A DNA stretch of 56,150 nt from Paraburkholderia sp. (GCA_031286755.1 JAITTX010000342.1:1-56150), one strand, 5' to 3'. Positions 1 to 8,482 are shown, counted from the first letter of the stretch. The notes: generated by a model not told the origin, from the letters alone. Numbers and translations: made by a program.

Positions 1-1
1 C

Positions 2-286
2 GTGGGCGCTGCCGGCACCCCTTTCGAGCTGTCGAAGCTGCTCGGCATCGACACGGGCTTGATGACGCGCCTGCTCGACAAGCTGGAAGACAAGGGCCTC
101 GTCGAGCGCACGCGCAGCATCGAAGATCGCCGCGTCGTGAACCTCACGTTGACGAAAGAGGGCGCGGCCGTCGCCGCGCAAATTCCGCATATCGCGCCCA
201 AAGTGCTCAACGCGCGGCTGCGCAAATTCACCAAGGCCGAATTCAACGAGCTCTGCCGGTTGTTGAACAAGTTCGCGGGCGACTAA
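2..286 (+). CDS. MarR family transcriptional regulator, C-terminal part (5' end outside window)
   Basis: This is the last ~94 residues of a winged-helix DNA-binding regulator; the gene begins before the window. What is visible is the second half of a MarR domain: a recognition helix (GIDTGLMTRLLDKLEDKGLV), then the wing with the family pattern RSIEDRRVVNLTLTKEG, whose D-R-R is the usual MarR wing signature. The C-terminal dimerisation helices follow. The reading frame is open to the left edge. Ligand and targets cannot be told from this fragment. The next gene is on the opposite strand and converges on it, so the regulated genes probably lie to the left. Confidence 0.85.
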   Translation: MGAAGTPFELSKLLGIDTGLMTRLLDKLEDKGLVERTRSIEDRRVVNLTLTKEGAAVAAQIPHIAPKVLNARLRKFTKAEFNELCRLLNKFAGD

Positions 287-425
287 GGGCTAACCGTGCT
301 TTGTGCGGCCCGTGCCGCGGACCCATCGAAATCATTCATGTCTCGCTAGCGCACAGGCTGGTGTCGCAAGCGGACATGATCGGCATGAGGCCCGCGCCGG
401 CCGCTCACGCAGCTAACTGGCTCGC

Positions 426-953
426 TCACCACAACGCCATGCGCTGCACCACGCGATCGCGCAACACGAAGCGATGCAGCAGGGCGGCCCCGACATGCAG
501 GCAGATGAGCGCGAACAAGGCCCACGCCAGGGTGCTGTGAATGTCGCCCATGGCATGCCCGAAAGGCGATCCGGCGGGCGAGAGCGCCGGGAGCGGCAGC
601 ACGCCGAACAGCGTCAGCGGCCAGGCTCGCGACGAGGCATTGATCCAGCCGAGCACGGGAACGGCCACCAGCAAGGCATAAAGCGCAACGTGGGTGAGGG
701 TGGAGATCGCGCGCAACGGCCGCGAGAGATCGGCGGCGGGCGGGCGATGCGTGGCGCGCCAGAGAATGCGCAGGGCCATGGCGGCGAGCAGCGCGGCGCC
801 GACGACCAGGTGCGCGGCAATCAGGCCCACCGGCTGCGTATCGCGGTGAACGTCGGGCATCGTCCAGCCCAGCACGAACTGCGTGACGACGAGCGCCACG
901 ACGAGCCAGTGAAGAAGACGCGCGGGTGCATCGTATCGTGTCGGTCCAGGCAT
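426..953 (-). CDS. Cytochrome b561 family protein
   Basis: Predicted 175-aa inner-membrane di-heme cytochrome b561, a family that passes electrons between quinols and periplasmic acceptors or superoxide. Four hydrophobic helices are visible, with histidines placed as heme ligands in this family: LLHWLVV near residue 15, AAHLVVG, GDIHSTLAW and CLHVGAALLH. I chose ATG 953 because GAGG lies 5 nt upstream and the family typically starts with a short RYD-type segment before the first heme His. A longer in-frame ATG at 1004 would add 17 unlikely residues. It stands alone, convergent with the MarR fragment and divergent from hpnI. Redox partner unknown. Confidence 0.88.
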   Translation of the reverse strand: MPGPTRYDAPARLLHWLVVALVVTQFVLGWTMPDVHRDTQPVGLIAAHLVVGAALLAAMALRILWRATHRPPAADLSRPLRAISTLTHVALYALLVAVPVLGWINASSRAWPLTLFGVLPLPALSPAGSPFGHAMGDIHSTLAWALFALICLHVGAALLHRFVLRDRVVQRMALW

Positions 954-1262
954 GATGACCTCGGTGCAAGAGAGTGGAATCGAGCACGGATTGTAGGTAG
1001 CCACGAGTTAACCCATGCTTAAGGGGGGCGAAGCCGCTGGCCTCGATGCGTTCGTTGTCTTTCGATGCGCTCATGCGTGAATCGGGGCCTGCCGATGAGG
1101 CGCCAGCAACGCAATTAATCTTTTCGTCAGAAAACATTGGTACGCTGTGTCAGTTGGCACGGTGCGGCGCTTCACGCCGCGCATCGGCCGAAAGCTGACA
1201 GCAAGCAGATGGCAAGCAGCAAGCAGAGGCGAACCAGGGTGGCATTCGAAAGGGGGCGCGCA
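954..1262. other. Intergenic region between the cytochrome b561 and hpnI genes
   Basis: About 310 bp separating divergent genes, so it must hold the promoters for both. Open frames here have poor codon structure and no recognisable domain. I see no convincing sigma-70 hexamer pair or long inverted repeat. The only clear signal is a purine-rich Shine-Dalgarno-like AAAGGGGG at 1249-1256, just before the hpnI leader. Confidence 0.5.
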
Positions 1263-1289
1263 ATGTTTTTGCAGTGGTTTTCGCAGTGA
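1263..1289 (+). other. Possible 8-codon leader ORF coupled to hpnI
   Basis: ATG 1263 lies 6 nt after AAAGGGGG, the best Shine-Dalgarno in the area, and encodes MFLQWFSQ before TGA at 1287-1289. That TGA overlaps an in-frame hpnI GTG at 1286-1288, the usual geometry of translational coupling. The hpnI GTG codons at 1274 and 1286 have no Shine-Dalgarno of their own. Translation of the leader is an inference. Confidence 0.35.
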
Positions 1290-2446
1290 ATCTCGCCCAT
1301 TCATTCGCGCAAGGCATGGCGTGGTTTTGCGGTCTTTGCGCCATCTTCGGCATTGTCTACACCGTGGCGGCCTGCCGGCTGATCGGTCGCTTCTTCGCGC
1401 GCGGCGTGGCCGCGCCGCAGCGCTTTCCCGCCGTCACCATCGTCAAGCCGCTGCACGGCGACGAATGGCAGCTCGAAGCGCATCTCGCCAGTTTCTTCGA
1501 GCAGGATTATCCGGGGCCGCTTCAGTATCTCTTTGGCGTGCACGATGCGCGCGACGCGGCGCTCGCCGCCGTCGAAAAGCTGCGTGCGCGCTATCCCGGC
1601 GCGCACATCACCGTGGTGGCCGATGCGCGCCTGTACGGGCCCAACCGGAAGATCGCCAATCTCGTGAACATGCTGGAGAAGGCCGAGCATGAGGTGCTGT
1701 GCTTCGCCGATAGCGATGTGCGCGTCGAGCGGGACTACCTGCGCCATATCGTGGGGACTTTGCAGCAGCCGGGTGTGGGGCTCGTGACGACCGTGTATCG
1801 CGGCCTCTGTGCGCCCGGGTTTTGGCCCCGTCTTGCCGCCGCGCTGACCAACTATCATTTTCTGCCCGGCGTGGTCACGGGGCTCGCGCTCGGGCGGGCC
1901 CGGCCGTGCTTCGGCCAGTCCATCGCCATGACGCGGGACATGCTCGCGCGCATTGGCGGTCTCGCCCAGTTCGCGCATCACCTCGCCGAGGACCACGCGT
2001 TGGGCGAGGCCGTGCGCCGCGCGGGCGCCACTGTCGCCATTCCGCCCATTGTGGTGCAGCACGCTTGCGCGGAGAATACGTTCTCCAAGGTGTTCGCGCA
2101 CGAGTTGCGCTGGAGCCGCACCATCCGCGCGGCGGACCGTTCGGGGCATCTGGGCGCGCTGCTCATGCATCCGTTGCCGCTCGCGCTGCTCGCGGTGGTC
2201 ATGTCGGATGGGGCGCCGGCCGCCTGGGCGCTGGCCGCCGTCGCGCTGTGCGCCCGCGCGCTGCTGGTCTGGCGCACCGATCGCGCCACCGGGCAGAAGT
2301 GCCGCGGGCTGCTGTGCCTGCCGCTTTGGGACGCGGTTCAGTTCGCGATCTATGTCGCGAGCTTTTGCTCGTCAGGCGTGGTGTGGCGCGGCACGCGCTT
2401 TCGCGTCGACGCGCACGGAATGCTCTCGCCGGTTCACGAAAAGTGA
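1274..2446 (+). CDS. hpnI: Hopanoid glycosyltransferase HpnI (GT21, ceramide glucosyltransferase-like)
   Basis: Predicted 390-aa membrane-associated GT-A glycosyltransferase. HpnI proteins add N-acetylglucosamine to bacteriohopanetetrol in the branch leading to the cyclitol ether head group. An N-terminal membrane helix (MAWFCGLCAIFGIVYTVAA) is followed by the catalytic domain with TIVKPLHGDE, the nucleotide/metal motif CFADSDVRV, and the late LRWSRT motif equivalent to the (Q/R)xxRW of this family. C-terminal hydrophobic segments anchor it. The next gene encodes HpnL on the same strand, which supports the call. The start is uncertain: GTG 1274 gives the longest frame and GTG 1286 overlaps a leader stop codon. 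Confidence 0.88.
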   Translation: MVFAVNLAHSFAQGMAWFCGLCAIFGIVYTVAACRLIGRFFARGVAAPQRFPAVTIVKPLHGDEWQLEAHLASFFEQDYPGPLQYLFGVHDARDAALAAVEKLRARYPGAHITVVADARLYGPNRKIANLVNMLEKAEHEVLCFADSDVRVERDYLRHIVGTLQQPGVGLVTTVYRGLCAPGFWPRLAAALTNYHFLPGVVTGLALGRARPCFGQSIAMTRDMLARIGGLAQFAHHLAEDHALGEAVRRAGATVAIPPIVVQHACAENTFSKVFAHELRWSRTIRAADRSGHLGALLMHPLPLALLAVVMSDGAPAAWALAAVALCARALLVWRTDRATGQKCRGLLCLPLWDAVQFAIYVASFCSSGVVWRGTRFRVDAHGMLSPVHEK

Positions 2447-2509
2447 GCGGGACGCAAGAGACAGGCAACGTAAAAACGTAACAGGCGTATCGGAAAAGAG
2501 CACTCGCGG

Positions 2510-3502
2510 ATGAAACACCTGGGACGTATCGCTGCGTTGTGCGGTCTTGCCGTTGCCGTATGGCTCGTCTGGCGCGACCACCCCGCGGCCGTGCTGCAAC
2601 TCCTGCGTGGCGCGGGCATGGGCCTCGTGCTGGCCGCCTTGCTGCATGTCCTGCCGATGTGCGCGAACGCCTGGGACTGGCGCACCCTGATCCGCTCCGC
2701 GCAGCGCCCGCCGTTCGCGGCCATGCTCCGGCTCGTGTGGATTCGCGAGTCCATCAACGGTCTCTTGCCCGTCGCGCGCATCGGCGGGGAAATCGTGTCG
2801 TTCCGCCTGCTCGGGCGTGCCGGCGTGCGTCCGGCGACGGCGGCGGCCAGCCTCGTCGCCGACATGCAGCTCACGCTGATCAGCCAGCTCGTTTTCGGGC
2901 TGGTGGCCGCGGGCTATCTGCTCGAGCACTCGAGCTCCGATGCCGCGCGCGTGGCCGGACGGCTCGCGTGGGGCATCGCGGGGCTCACGCCGGTGCTGGT
3001 GCTGTTCGCGCTGGTTCAGCACGCCCGGCCGTTCGAGCGCGCGGCCCACGCCATCAACCGCATCACGAGCGGCAAGGTGGTCGATCTGGTGGGCAAGTCC
3101 GCGCGCGTCGATCAATCGGTCAAGCTGATCTGGCGGCAGACGGGCGTGGTGGTGCGCTATCTGCTGATCTGGCAGACGCTGCAATGCCTGGGCTATGCGC
3201 TGGAGATCTGGTGCGCGCTGTACGTGCTCGGCGCGCAGGCGACCTTTGCGCAGGCCTTCGTGATCGAGGCGCTGATTCAGCTCGTCAGCAGCGCGGCGTT
3301 TCTGGTGCCGGGCGGCCTGGGCGTGCAGGAGGGCGGCTTCGTGCTGATCGGCGGGCTGCTCGGGTTCGACGCGCCTACCTGCCTCGCGCTCGCAGGCGCG
3401 CGGCGCGTGCGCGATCTGCTGTTCTACGTGCCCGGCTTGCTGGCCTGGCAGGTGGCGGAGTACGGGCTGCCGTCACGGCGCCGGGCGCAGGGCGCGCGGT
3501 AG
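2510..3502 (+). CDS. hpnL: Hopanoid-associated membrane protein HpnL (UPF0104/LPG-flippase-like)
   Basis: Predicted 330-aa polytopic membrane protein of the lysylphosphatidylglycerol synthase transmembrane region (UPF0104) superfamily. The hopanoid subgroup of this superfamily is HpnL, of uncertain biochemical role. Typical family features are visible: hydrophobic helices throughout, the INGLLPVARIGGEIVSFRLL block near residues 85-105, and VPGGLGVQEGGFVLIGGLLG near residues 265-285. It begins 63 bp after hpnI and is probably co-transcribed with it. ATG 2510 is the only sensible start, although the ribosome site is weak. It converges on the TetR gene. Confidence 0.85.
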   Translation: MKHLGRIAALCGLAVAVWLVWRDHPAAVLQLLRGAGMGLVLAALLHVLPMCANAWDWRTLIRSAQRPPFAAMLRLVWIRESINGLLPVARIGGEIVSFRLLGRAGVRPATAAASLVADMQLTLISQLVFGLVAAGYLLEHSSSDAARVAGRLAWGIAGLTPVLVLFALVQHARPFERAAHAINRITSGKVVDLVGKSARVDQSVKLIWRQTGVVVRYLLIWQTLQCLGYALEIWCALYVLGAQATFAQAFVIEALIQLVSSAAFLVPGGLGVQEGGFVLIGGLLGFDAPTCLALAGARRVRDLLFYVPGLLAWQVAEYGLPSRRRAQGAR

Positions 3503-3588
3503 CGGGTTGATTGCCGGTCCATTTTCACGGTCCGTTGCACCTGGCCGCTCGCTATGAGCCCGGCCGTTGCACGGGGCGCCCGCGCGCC

Positions 3589-4269
3589 TCAGGAGGGGGC
3601 GTCGAAACGATACAGCCGGTACGCCAGCGGGGCGGCCACCGAAAGATAGCCGTGCACCGCCGTGCGCAGCACGCGGCCGACCGTGCCGGCATCCGGCGCG
3701 ACCGTTCGGGTTATCAGGGCCTGGGTCACGAGGCCGTAGACCATCGAGTGGGCGGCGAACGCCGCTTCCTGCGCGGGTGCGCCATCGGGCCATCCGGGCC
3801 CGCATGTCAGTGCTTTCGACCACATCCGCACAAATTCGCGGTAAAGCTCGCGGTAGGTGTCCACCTCGGAGATGCGGCGCTCGAGAACGAACAGGGCGGC
3901 CCACTGTTCGGGATTGGCCAATGGCTCGGCGCTTTGGGCGTGGATCAGTGCGTCGACTCGCTGCGGCAACGGTTCGTTCTGCCGCGCGTCGATGCATTCG
4001 CGCATCGCGGCCGCGATTCTCCTGATGCCCAGACGAATGCACACGGCGGCCAGTTCGTCCTTGCTCGAATAGTATTCGTAGAAGCTGCCGGTGCCCACGC
4101 CCGCGAGCGCGACGATCTGGCGAATGGACACCGCACGGTAGCCGCGCTCGACCAGCAACTGAATAAAGGCTTGCTGGATGGCCCCGGTCGTGGCGAGCGC
4201 GCGCGACTGGGCCGGCCTGCGGCGCTTCGTTGCGAGCGCACCCGGCGAAGGCGGCGTGGCGTTTTTCAA
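3589..4269 (-). CDS. TetR/AcrR family transcriptional regulator
   Basis: Predicted ~226-aa repressor with an N-terminal TetR helix-turn-helix: TTGAIQQAFIQLLVERGYRA, then VSIRQIVALAGVGTGSFYEYYSSKDEL, which is the classic TetR recognition-helix region. An all-helical ligand domain follows. I prefer TTG 4269, which has GAGGG 9 nt upstream. The frame is open to an ATG at 4359, but that would add ~30 residues with no family counterpart and use up nearly all of the divergent promoter region. The gene faces away from the aidB-like gene across ~130 bp, so it probably controls it and itself. The ligand is unknown, perhaps an acyl-CoA or fatty acid. Confidence 0.85.
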   Translation of the reverse strand: MKNATPPSPGALATKRRRPAQSRALATTGAIQQAFIQLLVERGYRAVSIRQIVALAGVGTGSFYEYYSSKDELAAVCIRLGIRRIAAAMRECIDARQNEPLPQRVDALIHAQSAEPLANPEQWAALFVLERRISEVDTYRELYREFVRMWSKALTCGPGWPDGAPAQEAAFAAHSMVYGLVTQALITRTVAPDAGTVGRVLRTAVHGYLSVAAPLAYRLYRFDAPS

Positions 4270-4397
4270 ATCCGAACACCCTCGCAGTCGTTCCTCCCTA
4301 CACTTTTGCGTGAATCCCGTGCCGGCCGCTCGCAGCGCAGCCTGCGTGCCGTCGGGCATCGGCGCAAGGTAAAGGAATGGAAAAGGGACATTGCGAT

Positions 4398-6047
4398 ATG
4401 AACTGGAAGACCCACGAAGTCACGAATGTCGTGCCGGAGCTGAAAAATTATAACCTCTACAGCAGCGATATCGCCCTGCGCGAGGCGGTGCAGCGCGCCG
4501 GCGGGGCACTGCACGAAGACGAGCTGACTCGCTATGGCGCGCGGCTCGGCAGCGAAGAAGTCGTGCGCATGGCGGAGGACGCCAACCACTTCAAACCCGA
4601 ACTCCATACCTTCGATCGCCAGGGCAATCGCATCGACCGCGTGGAATTCCACCCCGCGTGGCATGGCTTCATGAGAATGGCGCGCGAGCAAAACCTGATC
4701 TCGCAGCCGTTCAGCGATGCGCGTCCCGGCGCCTGGGCGGCGTACGCCGCAGGCTTCTCGATGCATGGCCAGATCGAGGCGGGCTCGCAGTGTCCGAATT
4801 CGATGACCTTCGCCTGCATTCCGGTATTGCAGAAAGAACCCGAGCTGTTCGAGCAGCTCGCGCCGCGGCTTTATTCGCGCGACTACGACGCCCGCGATAT
4901 TCCGTTCGATCAGAAGTCGTCGATGCTCATCGGCATGGGCATGACCGAGAAGCAAGGCGGCTCCGACGTGCGCGCGAACAGCACGCGCGCCACGCCGCTG
5001 CGTGGCGAAGGGCGTGGCGCGGAGTATGAGATCACTGGTCACAAATGGTTTTTTTCGGCGCCCATGTGCGATGCGCACCTCGTGCTCGCGCGCACCGGGA
5101 ATGGCCTTTCCTGCTTCTTCGTGCCGCGCTGGCGCCCGGACGGCAGCAAGAACGCCATCCATATCCAGCGCTTGAAGGAAAAGGTCGGCAACCGCTCCAA
5201 TTCCAGCAGCGAGGTCGAATTCCAGGGCGCCTGGGGACGCATGATCGGCGAGGAAGGGCGCGGCATTCCCACCATCATCGAGATGGCGTCCTATACGCGC
5301 CTGAATTGCGTCATGGGCAGTGCGGGCACGATTCGCCAGGCGCTCGTGCAGTCGATCCACTATGCGCGCGGCCGCCAGGCATTCGGCAAGCACCTCGTGG
5401 ACCAGCCGCTGATGCGCAACGTGCTGGCCGACCTGGCGCTGGAAAGCGAGGCCGCCACGCAATTGATGATGCGCCTCACCGAGGCGTTCGCGCTGGCCGG
5501 GGACGCGCCGCTTCAGCGCGCCTACAAGCGGATCGTGACGCCGGCTGCCAAGTGCTGGGTCGCCAAGCGCAGCGTCGAGCTCACCGGCGAAGCGATGGAG
5601 GTGTTCGGCGGCAACGGCTACATGGATGAGGGCCCGATGGGGCGCCTCTACCGCGAGGCGCCGGTGATCTCGATCTGGGAAGGGTCCGGCAACGTGATGG
5701 CGCTCGACATGCTGCGCGCAATCGGCCGCGAACCGGACGCGCTCGAGGCGCTGATGGGCGATCTGGCCTCGGTGTGCCGCGACGATGCGCGTTTGCGTCC
5801 TTGCCTCGAGGCTATTCCGCGCGCTTTCCGGCAAGACGGCGAGACGCTCGAATTCCTCGCGCGCCGGGAGGCGCAACGCCTGGTGCTGCTGGTTCAGGCG
5901 CGCCTGCTGCGCGAGTTCGCGCCCGAGCCGGTCGCGGACGCGTTCATCGCCAGCCGCTTCGACGATCAATGGGGACGCGTGTTCGGCACACTGCCCGCGG
6001 GCATGAACGTCGACGCGATTCTCGAGCGCGCCTTTCCGCGCGATTAA
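4398..6047 (+). CDS. aidB: AidB-like acyl-CoA dehydrogenase family flavoprotein
   Basis: Predicted 549-aa FAD enzyme. It follows the E. coli adaptive-response protein AidB from its first residues (MNWKTHEV against MHWQTHTV as I recall it) through MGMTEKQGGSDV, the FAD-binding GHKWFFS, and LKEKVGNRSNSSSEVEF. The catalytic-base motif SIWEGSGN is intact with Glu428. AidB proteins bind FAD and DNA, show weak isovaleryl-CoA dehydrogenase activity, and are linked to protection from alkylating agents. I use ATG 4398 because it aligns with the family start; an upstream ATG at 4377 adds seven residues. The divergent TetR neighbour suggests control unlike the Ada-dependent E. coli gene. Confidence 0.9.
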   Translation: MNWKTHEVTNVVPELKNYNLYSSDIALREAVQRAGGALHEDELTRYGARLGSEEVVRMAEDANHFKPELHTFDRQGNRIDRVEFHPAWHGFMRMAREQNLISQPFSDARPGAWAAYAAGFSMHGQIEAGSQCPNSMTFACIPVLQKEPELFEQLAPRLYSRDYDARDIPFDQKSSMLIGMGMTEKQGGSDVRANSTRATPLRGEGRGAEYEITGHKWFFSAPMCDAHLVLARTGNGLSCFFVPRWRPDGSKNAIHIQRLKEKVGNRSNSSSEVEFQGAWGRMIGEEGRGIPTIIEMASYTRLNCVMGSAGTIRQALVQSIHYARGRQAFGKHLVDQPLMRNVLADLALESEAATQLMMRLTEAFALAGDAPLQRAYKRIVTPAAKCWVAKRSVELTGEAMEVFGGNGYMDEGPMGRLYREAPVISIWEGSGNVMALDMLRAIGREPDALEALMGDLASVCRDDARLRPCLEAIPRAFRQDGETLEFLARREAQRLVLLVQARLLREFAPEPVADAFIASRFDDQWGRVFGTLPAGMNVDAILERAFPRD

Positions 6048-6067
6048 CGCGCGCCCGCGTTATCCGC

Positions 6068-6523
6068 TCACTGCTCCAGCACGGCCTGGGGCGTGTTGCG
6101 GAAGCTGATAGCCATGCGGTTGTACGTGTTCATTAGCCCGATGGCGATCGTGAGATCCACGAGTTCGCGCTCGTCGAACACGGCGTGCGCTTCCTCGTAG
6201 GCCGAATCGGGCACGCCGGTCTGCGCGACGAGCGTGACCGATTCGGCCCATGCCAGCGCGGCGCGCTCGCGCGCATCGAACAGATTCCCGGCTTCCCGCC
6301 ACGCCTGCACCAGCGCCAGCTTTTCCACTTTCATGCCTTTTTTCAGCAGGTCGCGCGTGTGCATGTCGAGGCAGTAGGCGCAGTTGTTGATCTGCGAGAC
6401 GCGCAGATACACCAGATCGACGAGCACGGGCGCGAGCCCGCTCTGCATGATGTAGCCGTAGACGCCGCCAAGCGCCTTGGTGCCCGCGGGGGCGATCTGG
6501 TTGTAGTCGAGACGCTTGCTCAT
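6068..6523 (-). CDS. Carboxymuconolactone decarboxylase / AhpD-core family protein
   Basis: Predicted 151-aa cytoplasmic protein of the CMD/AhpD-like alkylhydroperoxidase core family. The redox motif is intact: NNCAYCLDMHT, a CxxC with the downstream His that forms the peroxidase active site in AhpD-type members. The surrounding helices (ALGGVYGYIMQSG, LVYLRVSQI) are also typical. It lies 28 bp after the secreted cupin gene on the same strand, so the two are probably one transcript, divergent from a MocR regulator. Probable role: disposal of peroxides or electrophiles. The substrate is unknown. Confidence 0.88.
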   Translation of the reverse strand: MSKRLDYNQIAPAGTKALGGVYGYIMQSGLAPVLVDLVYLRVSQINNCAYCLDMHTRDLLKKGMKVEKLALVQAWREAGNLFDARERAALAWAESVTLVAQTGVPDSAYEEAHAVFDERELVDLTIAIGLMNTYNRMAISFRNTPQAVLEQ

Positions 6524-6551
6524 GAGTGTTCTCCTGTTTTGCGTGATGGGC

Positions 6552-6983
6552 TTATTTGACCGGCGTGGTCAGGACCTTGTCGTCGGTATCGGCGACGAAC
6601 ACCGCGAGCAGTCTGGCCGGCTGCGTCTTGCTCGCGTTGCGGCTCACGCGGTGAATGGAGCCCGGATCCTCGTAGAAGCTTTCGCCGGCGTGATAGACGC
6701 GCTTCGGTCCGTCGTTCACCTGCGACTCGATCGCGCCCGAGACGACATAGGCATAAATGAATGCAGACTTTGCATGCTCGTGCGGCGGCGAGGCGCCGCC
6801 TGGCGCATAGTCGACCACCACCGCCGTCAATGACTTGCCGGGCAGGTTGGGGATGGCGTGCTCGAAATTGGGCGTGACGGTTTCCCCGTTGCTGTTGCCA
6901 TGCGCCATGGCCGGCATGGCGGCGAAGGGGGCAAAGAGGGCAAAGGACGCACAGGCGGCGCCAAGGGCGAATCGAATGTTCAT
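6552..6983 (-). CDS. Secreted cupin domain protein
   Basis: Predicted 143-aa protein with a signal peptide (MNIRFALGAACASFALFAPF, likely cleaved after AMA) and a single conserved-barrel cupin domain. The metal-site histidines are in PPHEHAKSAFIYAYVVSG; the second cupin motif is around GESFYEDPGSIHRVSR. ATG 6983 was chosen because AAAGGAG precedes it at normal spacing and a signal peptide begins there; the longer frame to 7055 would bury that signal. It is probably co-transcribed with the AhpD-like gene and separated from the divergent MocR gene by 92 bp containing an inverted repeat. Substrate unknown. Confidence 0.82.
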   Translation of the reverse strand: MNIRFALGAACASFALFAPFAAMPAMAHGNSNGETVTPNFEHAIPNLPGKSLTAVVVDYAPGGASPPHEHAKSAFIYAYVVSGAIESQVNDGPKRVYHAGESFYEDPGSIHRVSRNASKTQPARLLAVFVADTDDKVLTTPVK

Positions 6984-7010
6984 GAACGGTTTCTCCTTTC
7001 GACCGGGGTA

Positions 7011-7034
7011 TTGTGGCCGGCCGCTGGGCCACAA
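7011..7034. promoter_or_regulatory. Probable MocR operator (inverted repeat)
   Basis: TTGTGGCC and GGCCACAA form a perfect 8-bp inverted repeat separated by 8 bp. It sits in the short gap between the cupin gene and the divergent MocR-type regulator, as expected for a shared operator. Binding is an inference. Confidence 0.5.
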
Positions 7035-7075
7035 GAAAGCACCAGAAACGAACATTCTTTATGTACCATGAGCGG

Positions 7076-8482
7076 ATGTCCCAGCCGCTGAAAATCGAAC
7101 TCGACCGCTCCGCGAAAATACCTTTGGCCGAGCAGATCCGCACGGCAATCAGCGCCGCGATCGAGGGCGGGGTGCTGGCGCCGGGCGCGCGTCTGCCGTC
7201 GTGGCTCGACCTGGCCGCGCAACTGGGCGTGGCGCGCGGCACGGTGCGCCTTGCCTACGACCGCCTCTCCGACGCGCAATTGATCGTCGCGTCGCGCGCG
7301 GCCGGCACGCGCGTGGCGGACCGGCCACCCGCCCGCCCGCAGGCGGAGGAGCGCAGCGACCCGGGTTCGTTCATGGAGATGTACCAGGAGCTCACCGCCG
7401 GCCCCGCCATCTTCCAGATGGGCGTGCCGGCCCAGGAAACGCTGCCCGCCAGGCTGTTCACCAACGTGCGCTCGTTCGCGCTGCGCGCGGAATCGAGCGC
7501 CTCGGTCGGCTATCCCGACCCGCGCGGCGAACTGGAGCTGCGGCGGGAAATCGCCGCGTATCTGGCCATTGCGCGCGGCATGACCTGCTCGCCCGCGCAG
7601 ATCATCGTCACGAGCGGGTTCAGCGGCGGGCTCGGACTCGCGCTGCGCGTGCTGGGCCTCGATGGGCAGAAGGCCTGGTTCGAGGATCCGGGATTTCCGT
7701 TCACGCGGCATGGGCTGGAGCTGGCGCGGCTGGCGCTCGCGCCGGTCCCGGTGGATGCCGACGGCATCGACGTCGACTACGGGCTGCGGCATGCGCCGGA
7801 TGCGGCGCTGGCCGTCGTGACGCCGGGGCAGCAGGCGCCGCTCGGCGCCACGCTTTCGCTCTCGCGGCGCTTGCAACTGCTCGACTGGGCGGCACGCCAG
7901 GGCGCCTGGATTATTGAGGATGACTATTTAAGCGAGTTGCAATTGGGCGCGCGCGCCGCACCCGCGCTCGCGGCGCTCGATCGCGGCCAGCGCGTCATTC
8001 ATATCGGCTCGTTCAGCAAGACGATCAGCCCGGCGTTGCGTCTGGGATTCATCGTCGCGCCCGTGCCGCTCGCGTCGCGGTTCGCGGAAGTGGCGGCCTG
8101 TCTCGCGCCGGCGCCGTGGCCGTCCGTGCAGCTCGCCACGGCCCAGTTCATGCGCGAGGGCCACTATCTGCGCCATCTGCGCCGCCTGAAGCGTCTTTAT
8201 TGCGCGCAGCGCGACGCTTTGCTCGAATGCCTTGGCAAGCTCGGCTTCGAGACGAAGACCGCGGGACTGGCCGTGCTCGTGCGCTTGCCCGACGGCGCGC
8301 CGGACATCGCCATCTTCAGGGAATTGCTGGCGTTCGGTTTGGGCCCCGCGCCGCTTTCGCCGTGGTATCTGTCCGCGGCTGGCGCGCGCTCCGGGTTCCT
8401 GCTGGGCGTCGCGACCGCGCCCGAGAAAACCCTTGCCCGAAGCTGCGAACGGCTGCGGGAAGTGATACGGCGGCACGCGTAG
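7076..8482 (+). CDS. MocR-family (GntR + aminotransferase) transcriptional regulator
   Basis: Predicted 468-aa regulator with an N-terminal GntR winged helix (residues ~8-75: IPLAEQIRTAISAAI, LPSWLDLAAQLGVARGTVRL) fused to a class I aminotransferase fold. The PLP-binding lysine motif GSFSKTISPALRLGF is present, as is the Asp of IIEDDYLSE. MocR proteins bind PLP adducts and usually control the adjacent divergent genes. Here those are the cupin and AhpD-like genes. ATG 7076 begins the conserved domain; upstream in-frame ATGs at 7013 and 7061 are possible, but 7013 would overlap the putative operator. The effector is unknown. Confidence 0.9.
   Translation: MSQPLKIELDRSAKIPLAEQIRTAISAAIEGGVLAPGARLPSWLDLAAQLGVARGTVRLAYDRLSDAQLIVASRAAGTRVADRPPARPQAEERSDPGSFMEMYQELTAGPAIFQMGVPAQETLPARLFTNVRSFALRAESSASVGYPDPRGELELRREIAAYLAIARGMTCSPAQIIVTSGFSGGLGLALRVLGLDGQKAWFEDPGFPFTRHGLELARLALAPVPVDADGIDVDYGLRHAPDAALAVVTPGQQAPLGATLSLSRRLQLLDWAARQGAWIIEDDYLSELQLGARAAPALAALDRGQRVIHIGSFSKTISPALRLGFIVAPVPLASRFAEVAACLAPAPWPSVQLATAQFMREGHYLRHLRRLKRLYCAQRDALLECLGKLGFETKTAGLAVLVRLPDGAPDIAIFRELLAFGLGPAPLSPWYLSAAGARSGFLLGVATAPEKTLARSCERLREVIRRHA

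Noticed and set aside
346-1137. Minus-strand frame overlapping the cytochrome b561 gene and the upstream gap
   Set aside because: Arg-rich and without motifs; the cytochrome frame explains the region.
4266-5969. Minus-strand open frame antisense to aidB
   Set aside because: No domain; aidB is conserved residue by residue on the other strand.
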